The position numbers and the translations under genes were made by a program. A model generated the notes under the pieces. It was not told the DNA's origin and ran no database searches. It saw only the letters and a program-made list of their open reading frames with translations. 45,115 nt of DNA, taken from assembly GCF_000143415.4 (NCBI RefSeq), contig NW_003314264.1, positions 1,051,650 through 1,096,764 on the forward strand, in the 5' to 3' direction. This DNA is from Selaginella moellendorffii. Lineage: Eukaryota > Streptophyta > Lycopodiopsida > Selaginellales > Selaginellaceae. Positions 1 through 12,346 of this stretch are shown piece by piece (the first letter of the stretch is position 1; each line of letters opens with the position of its first letter).

Positions 1-3000
1 TACCTACTTGGATATCTGGCGTGGCTCACAAAAGCTCGCTCTAAGCAAATGGCTAGAGCACCCAAAGGCAGAAGGTGGGGAGAGTATCTATGAGGCTTGC
101 GTAAGGCCACGGTGTTCCGAAATGTTGTCCCAAAGGCCCAGACTATAGAAAGGAAGAGGAGTAATCCTCTGGTGTAGTGACCAAAGATACAATCGGGTGG
201 TGAGGAAGTCCCAAAGGACCGTGGGACTTAGTGGTCGGGCCTGTGGGCCTCGATCCAGTGGCAATGTTGGCAAACACGGCCATGGGTAGAAAGGGACTTG
301 GTGGATATTGGAAAAGGGATATTAGGGAAGGCTATTCCCCATGCCTATGGGCAGCCTAAGGATGCTAAGGAGTGGATTTGGGATGATCACTCATGGAGGG
401 ATGGCCCAATCTTTGAGAGATGGGACCGTAATGCAGGTGGTGTTAAACCACTGATGTGACCAAAGTGAAGGGGCATGGCTTTAGCGTAATAAGCTGATAT
501 GTCAGTGGTACTTTGGGGTGTCGGTCATGGGATTGGACACGTGGAGCACTTAGACCAAGTGCAATGGTTGAGTGGCATGGATGCCATTCTTGGGGCTACC
601 AAGTCCCTAAGTCCAAAATAGGACTTACGAAGGTTGTGAGTGAGACTCCTCCAAGTGGTCGGAGGTGTGGTTAAGTGACTAAAGTAGAATGGAAAATTTT
701 GTCTCTCACAACTTGGTATCTTAGCTGTTCTTTAGTCTGACTTTTATTGGTGCTCAAGTATATCACCACTAGTGTTAGCATTAGAAGGTCCTAGGAGTGG
801 ACCTATCCTTGAGGAGTACCAGGTCGGGAAGACATGGCTCTCCACTACAATTCAGGTATGAACTTGTAGATGAGGTGGTGGATAAAAAAGGGCCAATAAT
901 GGAACGACTTCGGGATTTTGGGAATAGTGCAAGGTTTTCCTCATTGAGTTGAGGATGTGATCTAGATGAGCGTTTGACTCAGCAAACTAGCTAATGTAGT
1001 TGTGGTAAACAACTATAGTTGGGATCACGGGGAAGATAGAGAATCCAAAACGATAAAGGAGTCACAAGATTACCCTCATGAAGTTGAGGCTGGTGCTCAT
1101 GAATTTGAGACCAGAATTAATGACCGTGGGAAGTCAAATGCGGATGAGGACATAAGTCCTTGGAAGGGTAGTCAGACTACCTTGAATAAATGCTGGAATA
1201 ACCCCAAGAGTTGGGGGTGTGCTTAGAGGATGAATTGATATTTTCACCATATGGATGGATAGTCCTAACAGGAGAAGGTAGCCCACAATTATCGAAAAAT
1301 AGTCAAGTGTTGGAATAACACTTATAATAGTGGTCCTGGTGAGTAGGACATGAATACAAGAAGTTGTATTCTAATGAGCTGGCACCTCAACAGTAAGACT
1401 TTATAGGTCAGGGGATTAGGAAAAGTCCAAAAAGCTGAATGACTTAAGTGGAGTCAAGGAATGGCCCTAAAGGATTGATGAAAGCATTTAGATTGAGGTG
1501 TGTTGTGCCCTACGAAGGATGGGGAGGATTATAAAATCCAAGTATGAGAATAATGGGTATTTCATTGATGGCAAAATAGGCCATATTAAAGTCGTGGGAA
1601 AGATGTTCCCAGAAGAAAAACAACTTTGATACAAAGTTGAGAAGTGTCATAAAGGTAAGCTCGTAAAGCCGATGGTGTGGAGACACCAAATATGCTAAGG
1701 TGTGATACCTTGAAGTTATGTTGATGGGTTCATGAGAACCCTTTGCCAAAGGAATCTTAATGGAAATGGAAATGGCATAGTTTAAGCTGGAAGGCATGTG
1801 GTAGAGTGTGGTGACCCAGATAATGATGGAGGTGTGGAAGCACTAGCAATGAGTTGTAGGACTTGACAACTATGAGGCAACTAAGCAAGAGGTGCAAGGT
1901 AATATGTTAAACGAGTAGAAGGTAGTTACCCAAGACTTTCTTAATGGCATAAAGAAGTTGGATATACCCTTATGGGGGATAAATTGCTTATGTTGTGATA
2001 TAATACGTCAATGTCGTAAAAGGAATGCTCATTGTCAAAAAGGCTATCATTGGGACACCCAAGCACTCTAGAACACCAAGAGGTGGTGTTTGTGTCATGA
2101 GGGCAATGAATAAGGCCCAAGGGACAAATTCCCTAGCGAATGATGGATAGAAGGTGTTATCTAAATGTCTAAGGTTGCAGAGACGAGAGAAATCTCTCTA
2201 CCCAAATTGGACAAAACTAAAAAAGGATTTAGCAAGGTTAATGATGGGCATATAAAGGCTCATGAGTAACAACGTTAATCCCGGTGTGTGGGATTACAAG
2301 GTGAGCATACCCAGATTAAGGAACCACTCCCTACGCTATTGGGTAGGTTCATCCCTATGAATACTTGCTAAGGCATGGTAGAAAGTGCAAATCTATCCTC
2401 CTAGTCTGGAGAAGAATAACTGAAGGAAACATATGAGGCCATAAAGCAAAGTAATAAAGGGATGAAACTGAACAATAGAAATTGAAGGGCATAACCAAGG
2501 TTGGTTATGTGAGTTGGGAGTGGAGAATCAAGTGGGTGCTCGAGCGGGTTATTATTAACGACCGCGATGCCATGGAGAGTCTAAAATGTGGAATTATCCA
2601 TATTAGGCCATATAGTGATTAGAGAGCTTGCAAAAAAGACTTTTCTAATGGTTGATTTGTTGATCATTTTGTTCGAAAACCATTCCATTTTTGTAAACTA
2701 GTACAAATTAGTGAAGAGGTTAGAGTTAACTTCGGTTAGCTTAAACTTTAGTAAGCAGTTTATATGATGCGGTCTGAAAGGGATGTTAACTTTTGGTGGC
2801 CCTACGCCTTGGCTGATAATAGTGATGTCCAACTTAATTGTTTGCAGTTGAAATGTTGGTACCTATAATATAGCTTTGTTTATGAGGATGTTGTGTACTA
2901 ATATGAGTCTATCTTGTGGTCTTCACTTTAGTTTGACTAAGTGTTAGTCATGTATAGCTAGTCTCTTCAAGGCATGCTCAGAGTTATTTACTACATGTGT

Positions 3001-3610
3001 TGGTGAGCTTATTGTGGTTGAGTTGGATTCGAGTGGTCATTTAGTTTGTGCTTGTCTATGAACCTATATCTCATACTTGGGGTATTACGTTTATGTTGGA
3101 CAAGTATATGACTTGATGGCATGAGTTTAGTGTTTGGGTCTTGTGAAGACAAGTTGAAAAGTAATTAGTGATTGCTTGTAGACTTTGTATAAAACTGTGA
3201 CATTTGTTTTACTCGATGATGATTTAGTAGTGTTGGGCTTGCTTTACCAAATGGTGGTGTGGAGGATCATGTTGTTAGACTTACATGGGTTTTCCATGTT
3301 GGCATGTCGACTCTACCTTTGTTGATATCATTTGGTTGCATTTAGTTTGTAGTGTAAGATTTCATTGAGTCTTGGATATGGTGATTCACTCTTTGAGGAA
3401 GTGTTATCTGTAATTGAGTTTTGTTAAAGGATTGGTCTTGGATACTAAGTAAAGTATCTTCGACTTTGGTTAGCTTAGTTGCTAGAAAGTTTTGGGTGGT
3501 GATTCACTCTTGCTTTCTTCTAGCTTTGTTCTAGTGTTGATGGTATTAAAGTCATGCTTTATCGTTGACATTGTTAGTGTTGAGATTTAAGTGGGATGAG
3601 ATGTCTTTCC
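1..3610. repeat. Repeat-derived DNA without recognisable genes
   Basis: No reading frame here resembles a known protein and the open frames are short and dispersed. Composition is GC-moderate up to about 2500, then T/G-rich. The last 310 bases have a diverged inverted copy at 41890-42192, in the long non-coding part of an LTR element. I infer that at least the right part is the long 3' untranslated part of an old gypsy-like element, into which the transposon starting at 3611 was inserted. No function is assigned. Confidence 0.5.
3298..3610 (+). repeat. Inverted copy of 41890-42192
   Basis: The stretch from GGCATGTCGACTCTACC onward reads, with many substitutions, as the reverse complement of 41890-42192, including the phrase TGGGTGGTGATTCACT. 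The copies flank different transposon ends: this one stops at the TIR at 3611, while the other continues about 650 bases to the TIR at 42841. This shows a shared repeat family, not one duplicated insertion site. Confidence 0.7.
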
Positions 3611-3636
3611 AAAAGCTCTATTTCATTAAAGTGGGA
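3611..3636 (+). repeat. Left terminal inverted repeat
   Basis: Begins AAAAGCTCTATTTCATTAAA; the partner at 20905-20930 differs at one base (A versus G, a transition). Similarity stops immediately inside the repeat, so the left subterminal region differs from the right. Confidence 0.75.
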
Positions 3637-4227
3637 TTTATTCAGTAAAATGGGACTAGGTACAAATTTTCAAGTATTTGAAAATGACGTGAAATTATAT
3701 GTTTTTTGTCCAGGGGCTAGACATATCTGGGGATGGTGACTAGCGCGGTGACTTTGTGTCCAGACTGAGTCCATCTGGTTGTATAATAAATCTCATTGTC
3801 AAGGTGAACAAGCCGAATCTGAAGCTAAAGAAGAGCGATGGCATGCGCGCACACACTATTTGTTTGTTCATTGAGCGTGTGGCGAGCTTTCCAAGATGAA
3901 CGTCATTCCTATTAGCCAGACATATAACTTAATGGTGAGAACATTTAAATATTATTCAATGTTATCTTTTTCTAACGAATCTAATTGTGAAGGTGTAGCA
4001 AGAGGCATTGCTAGTTTGGAGAAGTCATTTAACTCATTTGACCCTTAGTGTATTTTCATGAAACTAAATAACATTCATATTATTAAGGAATTTCTCTAGT
4101 ACCTTTTTTTTACGATATAGAGGCTTGCATTTCTTTCAAAGGTGATTTAGTAAAAGGCCTGAGGGCACATGCCATTCTATTTCTCAGACCGGTATTAAGA
4201 TATACTAGTGCAAAGGGCCACATGCCA
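3637..4227. other. Left subterminal region, non-coding
   Basis: No gene was seen apart from the short reversed copy of the neighbouring gene's tail at 3797-3850. Two half-palindromes (GGCACATGCCAT near 4168 and GGCCACATGCCAT ending at 4228) belong to the element's palindrome family. The rest is AT-rich with no recognised signal. Confidence 0.5.
3797..3850 (+). repeat. Reversed copy of the last exon of the DUF7869 gene
   Basis: CAAGGTGAACAAGCCGAATC and the following 30 bases match, on the plus strand, the minus-strand sequence 4268-4214: last intron end, last exon and stop region of the gene at 4228-7370. Here the stop position reads CGA instead of TGA. It is a small inverted duplication, probably the remnant of another element's tail joined to this end. 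Confidence 0.6.
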
Positions 4228-7200
4228 TCACGCCTCCTCTGATTTAGATTCGGATTGTTCACCTTGAAATAAAATACATTAGAAACTTAGTAAAGGAATA
4301 TTAATGAATCTCACCTTGAACCCGGGTTATGAATGCTCTTGCTGCATCTCTTGCATGGTCTGGCAAGGTGATGGTGGCACTCTGCTTCCGCATCCAACCA
4401 TGCACAACATTATCCACCGATATGCTCATGCTGGGATCCCTTGGATTCAGCACCCATCTCTTTTCTAGGCAATCCTTTGTATATCCGGAACTTGGCTTGA
4501 ACCACTCCACAGTTACATTGAAGGAGTTAGTTTCCGCATCCTCCTCTGCATCAGTGATGCAGCGCCTTACCCATATCATTTGTTTTTTATTACTGGGTCT
4601 GACAAGCACGACCATTCCTTTGCAGACCTGTACTGGATTGAATGCTGAATCCAGCTTCTTGTTCCTCGGCCCACAATAGTGATCCTCAACATCGTTATCT
4701 GTCACTGCATTTCCAGAGGACATTGTTCCGCTACTATCTGGTGCTCTGGGTTCTGGCCAAAAGGACTCTTCCAATTCTTCATATACAACCGGCCCATTTT
4801 GGATAGCAGATATAATCTTCTCCCAGTATTCGAGAAAAGGCTTGCACCTCTGAAAATAGGATTCTCCACCAAACACCAACCCCCTCTTCCAGAAGGCAAT
4901 ATGCTGTCTAATCCCGGCCACTATACTTTCCTGGTGTTTGAGTCCATCCGGGTGCATCGGCCGTGGGGAACCCTGAGGAATCATAGGTTCCCCAGTTATG
5001 GGATCTCTCTTGAAGAGTTCAATGCCATCCACTGGCAGCCACACTGTGTCCCATTCTCTCATCTTGTACCTCATCACTGGAGCACCGTCACGCATGCTGA
5101 AATGAAACTGAAGAGGCTTGGAGTGGCCAATCAGCATTTTGGATCCGTCCCTGATGTAGCCTCTTACAAACCCCTTAAAGTCTGGAACCTCTGTCACAAG
5201 TGCAGCTTCAACAGTGTCTTTGATGCAATTTTGGAATTCATCGTAGAGTTGTGGGAGGGTGAGGACATTGGATCGCCGGAGGGACTCTGCCAGGTGACTG
5301 AACATGGCATCGACGTCTTCATGAGTGTGCCCAACCATGAGAAAGCCAAGTCTAACCATTTCAAATATGCCTTTGGCAACAAGCATCGCCAAGTACGCGA
5401 AGACGTACATGTTTTTGTTCTCACTGCCAGCATTGTCTGTTTGGAGCAGAAGATGGGGTGGAAGGCCACATCGGCCACAAGAACTTCCTTAAGATTCTGC
5501 TTCGTTTGGATGAGGCTGTGCATTCACCGGGCGACCAGCCTCGTCGGAATGGCATGAGGCCTCACGTGATAACCCTACAATCTGATGGCCAACATATTCA
5601 CTGGGATGGCATGGGGCCCCACGCGATATTACAAGCCTTTGCTCCTCCTCCAGCTGAACCCTGTATGGGGTTCGATCGACAAGGGCCTTATGCAAGGGTT
5701 GGCCGTTCAGCTCAGTCTGCGCACTTTGCAAAGACCTTAAGTGTTTTGCTAGGGACACAATCATCATGTTTGCACCCCCGCCACCCCATAGAGGTACAAA
5801 GAAGTTCCCATAATTCTGGGCACCATGCCCATGAGCGATTATGCTAAACAGAGACACAGGCAGCTGCATGGATGAAGAGATTGCCTTGGGGGCAGGATTG
5901 AGTCGAGGTAAGCACGTCTTTTTCTGGTCCATTTTGTCGTGGATGATGCAGAGGTAAGAGTCAGGTCTCTCCATGGAGAGAATCCTGTTATGATAATATG
6001 CAGTCCTGCAGCTTCTCTGCTCGATGTTGTGGTCGAGCCGCCTTCTAACCAACGTCTCTCGCTCTTGAGCGCTGCAAGAATTCTTCGACAAAGCCATTTT
6101 GATAGCAGTGCACTCGTCACACTTTGAAAAGCTGGAGTACTTTCCTATACTCACATCCCTGAACCTGTTGCTCCACAATCTACTAAATCTAGATTGGCTC
6201 AGCTTCCTGTAGCCATTACTCTGGAGTTCCCGATTCATATCTTCCAATATGGCCCCCTTGGTATACATGGAAGGGAGAACTCGTTGGGTGTCTCGTGTTC
6301 CATCTTCCAAGAGGCGGGTTTTATGTGGTTGCTGCTCGCTACATGTCTCGACAAACCTCTTGAAGATTGCCTCTCCATATACAACATGACCCTTGGTTTT
6401 GTGCGTACCGTCGTTCCCATGGACTGCCTGTTGAACCCTTTGTTCCTCGAACTCAGTTTTGATTCTGTAGAATGTGGTTCGAGGGACTCCATAAATGATT
6501 CTCCATGCCTTCATGCAGACCAAACCCCTCTGGAAGACCATGCCCCCCACCTGATGTTCTGAAGCATCAACAGATGACCGTAATGCCTCATACACAAAAT
6601 TGCGAGCTGCCTTCCAAGACAATGTCTTGTATCTTGCTCTCTCCTCTTCAATAGCATCCCAATCAGCATGTTGACAGCACCTCCTCTTGCAACAAGCAAC
6701 TGTCGAGACCATTCGAACCTCCATCGCCATTTTCTGCCTTTTCGGTTCGTTGCTCAGATCCCTTTGGCTGCGCTGTAGGAAGGTGTACTTTCTTTTCCCA
6801 TGAAGAGATGTTCTGTCATCAGTTGTAGTGGTGTTTGATTGTGAATCCTTCACATTCTCAAACACTAAATGCCTCAATTTCAACCGCACAATGCTTCCAA
6901 TAGTCAGACTGTTTTCTTCTGTGTCAACAACCTCTAAAATCGCAACTCCAATATCATCCCAGCCCAATTCTTGATTAGCAACCGCATCTCTTGGATCGAC
7001 AACTGTGGCTAAGCCCTCAGCTACCACCTCCCCCTCGGGGTTGTTTAGAAACACCTTTGCCTGAATCCATGTAGCACGGTTCTTAAGATCCACGGAGGGA
7101 ACATGCGTCGCACTTGCGCTGTCCCCAACATCTGCTTTCTTCTGCAAATTTTTGAAGGCAACAACAACATTTACCCCGACGACCATCTCTCCTCGTTCAA

Positions 7201-7370
7201 TAGCGACCACATTCCCATCGAAGACAGTCTTTACTGATACAGCAGCATTGCCTTCCCCAAGCCTTTGACAGTGTATAACAAAGTTCCGATCCATAGACAC
7301 AAGGGTCTCTTTTGCAACTCTCTTCCCACCATTCAAAATGTAAACCTTTTCCCCAACCCTGAAGGCCATT
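4228..7370 (-). CDS. DUF7869-type, transposase-like protein (spliced)
   Basis: The start is ATG at 7369, one base after a CTTTCAG acceptor that closes a 5'-UTR intron (7439-7371, donor GTATGT). The N-terminal 250 residues resemble a domain with Tudor/SH3-like strands; a Cys/His cluster follows near residue 225 (CCKRRCCQH). Then come the family hallmarks: HDKMDQKKT, QTDNAGSENKN and GHTHEDVDAMFS, the acidic and His motifs of DUF7869, a family common in mobile elements and suspected to be RNase H-like. One TAA at 5489 and two palindromes lie between the second and third motif. An intron there (about 5735-5484, frame kept) would remove all three, but its donor GTCTTT is weak. A last intron (4314-4263, GTGAG to CAAG) joins GEQSESKSEEA and a TGA stop at 4228. 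No other stop or frameshift is seen in about 1000 codons, so this is the best-preserved gene of the element. Function as transposase is inferred. Confidence 0.75.
5549..5627 (-). repeat. Two palindromes in a probable intron
   Basis: Copies at 5549-5570 and 5606-5627 share the core GGCATGRGGCCYCAYG. Both lie in the break between the two halves of the DUF7869 gene. Read in frame they would give related peptides (SRGAPCHPSE and SREASCHSDE), but an intron explains the region better. Confidence 0.65.
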
Positions 7371-7512
7371 CTGAAAGTGCAGAAAAGAAGTTAAGACCAT
7401 ACAAAAAATGATTGGAGAATGGCCTAAATCATAACATACCAAATAGCATGAGGCCACATGCCATTATTCAAATATGCTATTGACACCCACGTGAAATTTC
7501 GCATTCACAAAA
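7371..7512 (-). promoter_or_regulatory. 5' leader and UTR intron of the DUF7869 gene
   Basis: On the minus strand a GTATGT donor (7439) and a polypyrimidine-CACTTTCAG acceptor (7371) bracket an untranslated intron just before the ATG. A palindrome copy (7443-7464) lies immediately upstream of the donor. The promoter itself is not identified. Confidence 0.5.
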
Positions 7513-7519
7513 TTGGCAT

Positions 7520-7563
7520 GAGCCCTCATGCCATTAGTGGTACCACTAATGGCATGAGGCCTC
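7520..7563. repeat. 44-bp near-perfect palindrome
   Basis: Centred on GGTACC at 7539-7544; 21 of 22 base pairs match outward to 7520 and 7563. It consists of two copies of the element palindrome (7513-7534 and 7549-7570) facing each other across ATTAGTGGTACCACTAAT. Confidence 0.85.
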
Positions 7564-7718
7564 ACGCTATCTTTGGCCCCTGCTAGCCTGTTGCTATATT
7601 CCTTTTGCCTTGCTGCAACTGTATATATTTTTGTGTGCGTGACTAGTCACCCATACAAAAATATATACAGTTGCAGCAAGGCAAAAGGAATATGGCAATA
7701 CGCTAGCAGGGGCCAAAG
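7549..7718. repeat. Long hairpin between the divergent genes, right arm cut by the gypsy insertion
   Basis: 7571-7634 and 7655-7718 are inverted copies, 61 of 64 pairs matching, with a 20-nt loop that itself contains the palindrome GTGACTAGTCAC. Beyond the nested gypsy the pairing continues: 7549-7570 pairs with 14338-14359 (20 of 22). Before the insertion the stem was therefore about 86 bp. It sits between the two divergent genes, so a role in expression, silencing or transposition is possible but not shown. Confidence 0.85.
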
Positions 7719-8310
7719 TGTAAGGAACCGACTCCCCGAGATGTCGTAGGCTAAAGGATCCCCAAAAGCTTGACCGAAGTGACAAAGAGTTCATCGGATG
7801 GGACCAAGTCGAGGATCGAGTCCAAGACCGACTCTAGGACCGAGTTCGAGATAGAGTCCGGAATCGAGTCCGAGACCGACTCGGGGACCGAGTTCGAGTC
7901 CGAGTTCGAGACCGAGTTCGAGACGGAGTCCGAGATCCGAAATCGGGTCCGAGACCGAGTCCGAGGTCGAGTCCGAGGTCGGGTTCGAGATCGGGTCCGA
8001 GATCGAGTCCGAAATCGAGTCCGAGACCGAATCCGAAGTCGGATCCGAAATCGGGTCCGAGATCGAGCCAGAGACTAAGTCCAAATACTAATACGGGTCA
8101 AGGGGTGAAAGCCCAAAGCGTGCGTCTCCCAGGGGGGGGGGGGCTGCGGGGGGTTCCAAAAGTATAGTAGGGATAGTGAGGTCCAGGAACCAGTTTTGAA
8201 GGGACTCTCCAATTGGGCTTCCAAACCGACTTGAGGTTGAGACTGGGACCGAGGGGCCTTGGGTGGGAGTGAGCATGGACTTGGCTGGTGCCGGAGGGGC
8301 CATCCAAGGA
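7719..8310 (+). repeat. 5' LTR, truncated
   Basis: Matches 13184-13775 base for base except seven positions; similarity ends at CCATCCAAGGA (8310). The last 557 bp of the LTR are missing here, so primer binding and a normal leader are lost. It contains a hexamer-based minisatellite and a 12-G run. Confidence 0.9.
7800..8085 (+). repeat. GAGTCCGAG-type minisatellite inside the LTR
   Basis: About 280 bp of degenerate 6-bp units (GAGTCC, GAGACC, GAGTTC, GAGATC). The array is open in both directions and would encode acidic or DPxSD repeats, but nothing indicates it is translated. The same array is at 13265-13550. Confidence 0.85.
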
Positions 8311-11300
8311 CCCTTCGGCAGGGACTGAGGCAAAACCAGACAAGGTCGAACAGACCGAAGTGGAATCAGTCCCTCAGGCAGTTCCCAAGTACAAACCAAA
8401 ACCCCCACCGGTCTTCAAGGGAGTGAACGACTATAAGGTGGTGGAGGATTGGTTTTACGATATGGAGGACTACTTTCGAGCGTTGCGATTACCAAGCTCG
8501 GAAAAGGTCCCATGTGCAAAACCATACTTGGCAAATAATGCCAAGTCTTGGTGGAGAACGACAGAGGCCAACGAAGGACCGGTGGCCACTTGGGAAATGA
8601 TGAAGGCGAGGATCCGCACAACTTACGTTCCTCCGAATGCTACTCTGCATCTAAGGGACGAGCTGAGTAGGCTGAAGCAGACCGGAACCATTCAGGAGTA
8701 TGTGAATGGGTTTATGGCAAAGAGGATACTTGTCACGGACATGGGGGATATGGATGCGTTCCATGCCTTCATATCAGGTTTGCAAACCTGGGCTCGCGGC
8801 GAAGTAATGCGGTGGAACCCGACCAACTACAAAGAAGCGTTGGATGCGGCCATCAAGCTGCATTTCAACGATAACCTGCGAAAGGGGAACACGACGGGGT
8901 CGGGATCCACATTTAGCAAAGGGGCCAAACCAAGGGGAACGTTTAGCAGAGGGAAATTCAAGAAGAGTTTCTCTAAGAATGAGTCCTCAGGGTTCCGGAA
9001 AGGCAGATCCGGTGGCCAGCGAGCGAGTACGTGGGGGAGTCAGGCGAAAAGAGACAAACCCACGGATAAGAAGGTCAAGTCATATAGCAGTGTGGGAAAC
9101 AACGTATGCTACAACTGCGGTGAAGCGGGACACTTCTCGAGGGAATGTCCCTACCCGAAGAAGGCCAGAGCCAATATGGCCATCAAGTCGGGTGAAGTCC
9201 AAACAGAGGTATGTGATCCAGTCCCTAACTCCAAGTTACTCATTACACGAGCAACTTTGGTAGAGAGTCGTTCACGACATCTACTAGCCCTCCGAGGGAA
9301 GCTCGGAGGTAGCTTTGTTAAAATCCTTATTGACACGGGTGCTTCGGATAATTTTGTGGCTGCAGACATAGTCTGGCAAGCCGGACTAACGGTGCAGCGG
9401 CTAGGCGAACCAAGGACTATAGAGTTTGTTCAAGGTAGCCAAAGCACCGATGAGGTACTTCGACAAGCGAGAGTCGAAGTGGGGACTTGGAAGGTGGACA
9501 TGGACTTCACCGTGTTGGATATGGCGGGATTTGACGTGATCTTCGGAATGGACTGGTTCAATCGATTCGTGGTAGCCCTGCATGGACAAGGTAGAAACCT
9601 TGTGGTACTGGCGAATGCCCAAGGAAGAAGATCTAGGGTGGAGGCCCAAGATCTAAAGGTAGGGCAAAGCAAGGCCAAAGATTCCTGCTTAAACCTGGTG
9701 TCCACGAGAGGACAACTCACTAAAGGAACTAAGGCGGCCTTTTTGTGCTTACTCTCGGTGAAGAGTGACAAAAAGACAGGAATGGAAGAAGTACCTTTAG
9801 TGATCCAACGGGTGTTGGACCAATTCCAGGATACCATGCCGGAGGAGCTACCGGTGGGGCTACCCCCAGCACGACCGATAGAACATAAGATTGAGCTGGT
9901 CGAGGGTGCTGAGGCAGTGGTTCGTCCCCCTTATTGTTTGAACGAAAAAGAACTCAAGGAGCTCAAGTGCCAACTAGAGGAGTTGGTGGACAAAGGGTAT
10001 GTTAGGTTGAGCAAGTCGCCATATGGGGCGCCGGTGTTATTTGTGAAAAAGAAAGATGGATCTATGTGCATGTGCATAGACTACCACTTGCTCAACAAGT
10101 ATACAAAGAAGAACAAGTACCCTTTGCCAAGGATTAAGGACCTGTTCGATAGGTTGGGAAAGGCAAAATACTTCTCGAGGATTGACCTAAGGTCAGGATA
10201 CTACCAGATCAGGGTAGCCGAGGAAGATGTCGAGAAGACAATCTGTCGAACGAGGTATGGGAGCTTTGAGTTTCTGGTGATGCCCTTCGGGCTATGTAAT
10301 GCGCCGGCAACGTTTTCGGCGCTAATGAACCACGTCTTTGTACCCTATCTGGATCACTTCGTGGTCGTCTATATTGACGACATCCTGATCTATAGCGAGA
10401 CGCTAGAGGAGCATGCCAAACACTTGGCGAAGGTGTTTGAGAAACTAAGAGAACACAAGCTGTATGCTAAAGAGAGCAAATGTGACTTTGCTCAACAAGA
10501 GGTAAAGTTTCTCGGGCATGTGGTAGGCCAGGACGGGCTCAAGGTGGACCCGGAGAAGGTCCAAGCGATCCAGGAATGGGAGCGACCATCCAATGTACAC
10601 GAGTTGAGGGCATTTCTGGGGCTATGCAACTACTATCGAAAGTTTATCAGACACTATTCGAGAGTAGCCCTGCCCTTAACGGACCAAACAGGAAAAGGGA
10701 AGATGGTGTGGACAGCGGAATGCGAGGCGGCATTCGTCCACCTCAAAGGGAAGTTGAGGAAGGCTCCCGTATTGGCATTACCAGACTTTGGTAAGGACTT
10801 TGAGGTAGAAACGGATGCTTCGGACTTTGCATTAGGCGCAGTTTTGAAGCAAGACAACCATCCGGTAGCGTTCTTCTCGAAGAAGCTGAACAAGGCTCAA
10901 CGGAAGTGGCCTGCCCACGAGAAGGAATTGTTTGCGGTGGTCAAGGCGCTCAAGGAGTGGTGACACTACCTTGGGAGACACTTCAAGGTTTACACGGACA
11001 ATGTGGCAACGAAACACTTCTTGTCACAGCCCGACCTAAGAGGGAAACAAGGTCAGTGGGCCAATGCCTTGGCCGAGTTTGATTGCGAAATTCTGTACAA
11101 GCCTGGGAAGAGCAACATCGTGGCGGATGCGCTAAGTCGAAAAGCGAGCTTAAGGTTGGCAATATCCAGCGCAACAGCAACCTTCTGGGACGATGTGCGG
11201 ACAGCATATGAGAACGATGGTCTAGCACAAGAAGTGTTGCTGAGGAATCTAGAGGCGCGGGAAGCTCACCAGAGAGGTGAGCTGCCAACGGAAGAGAAAA

Positions 11301-11882
11301 CGGGCTATGCGGAACGCAACGGACTCATTTATTACAAGCAAACGAGGGTGTATGTTCCAGAAGGGGAACTAAGGAAGGTGGCCTTAGAAGAGTGTCATGA
11401 CGGACCTCTTGCGGGACACGGTGGAGTGCCCAAGACGATGGGCTTACTCAAAAGGAAGTACCATTGGCTAGATATGGCTAAGGACGTCCAAGACTATGTA
11501 AAGACATGTCCAACATGTCAGCAGGTAAAAGCCGTGACTAAGGCTAGTGGGGGCTTGTTGCAAAGCATCCCAATTCCAGATCGCCCGTGGAAATGTCTTA
11601 CGATGGACTTCATCACGGGACTCCCCCCAAGTGAGGGGTTTGATGCAATATTCGTGGTGGTGGACCGATTTTCGAAAATGGCACATTTCATACCCACCAC
11701 AACAGAAGTGGATGCGGATGGTGTGGCGAAGCTGTTCTTCGAGCAAGTGGTTCGAGTGCGGGGAAGACCAGAAGAGATCATCTCAGATCGAGATAAGATC
11801 TTCACCAGTAGGTTCTGGAGGACTCTCCTCGAACAGTATCGCACCAAGTTGAAATTCAGCACAGCCTATCACCCACAGACAG

Positions 11883-11928
11883 GTATGGGGTATTAAGTCA
11901 AGTTGTTGGCACTAGCACTTCTTGACAG
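11883..11928 (+). other. 46-nt intron-like insertion in integrase
   Basis: GTATGG...TTGACAG splits the conserved block HPQT|DGxTERVNR. Removal restores the block exactly (apart from the TAA at 11934). The insertion contains an in-frame TAA. Confidence 0.75.
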
Positions 11929-12346
11929 ACGGATAAACGGAAAGGGTGAATAGGCAGCTGGAGGATTATTTGCGATGCTATGTCTCGGGAGACCAGACTG
12001 ATTGGGTAAGTCATTTGGGACTTGCGGAAATGTGTTATAACAACTCACCACATTCGAGTATCGGGGTGAGTCCATGGGAAGTCATCAATGGGCGAGCTAT
12101 TGAAGGTCCTGTGGAACTCGGCGTGGCCGAGTATCATGGAGAGTTGCCCGCAGTGGAGGCATTCACGGCGGAAAGACTCAGCATTTGGAATCTAGTGAGG
12201 GATTCCTTGGAACGGGCTCAACAAAGGCAAACCAAATACGCGAACCAGAAGCGTCGGGATGTAGAGTTCCAAACTGGGGAGAAGGTGTGGCTGAACACCA
12301 AGAACCTCAGACTACCAAGTGGGATCAGCCGAAAGTTGACCCAAAG

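Noticed and set aside
4679-5557. Plus-strand open frame of 292 codons
   Set aside because: It lies opposite the DUF7869 gene, which has recognised motifs on the minus strand.
5488-5634. Two separate mini-introns of 32 and 39 nt around the palindromes in the DUF7869 gene
   Set aside because: Below a plausible intron size and they leave the TAA at 5489; one larger intron explains the break better.
7770-8084. Open frames on both strands through the LTR minisatellite (and at 13235-13549)
   Set aside because: They are a by-product of the six-base repeat, which lacks stops in several frames; no start context or known domain supports translation.
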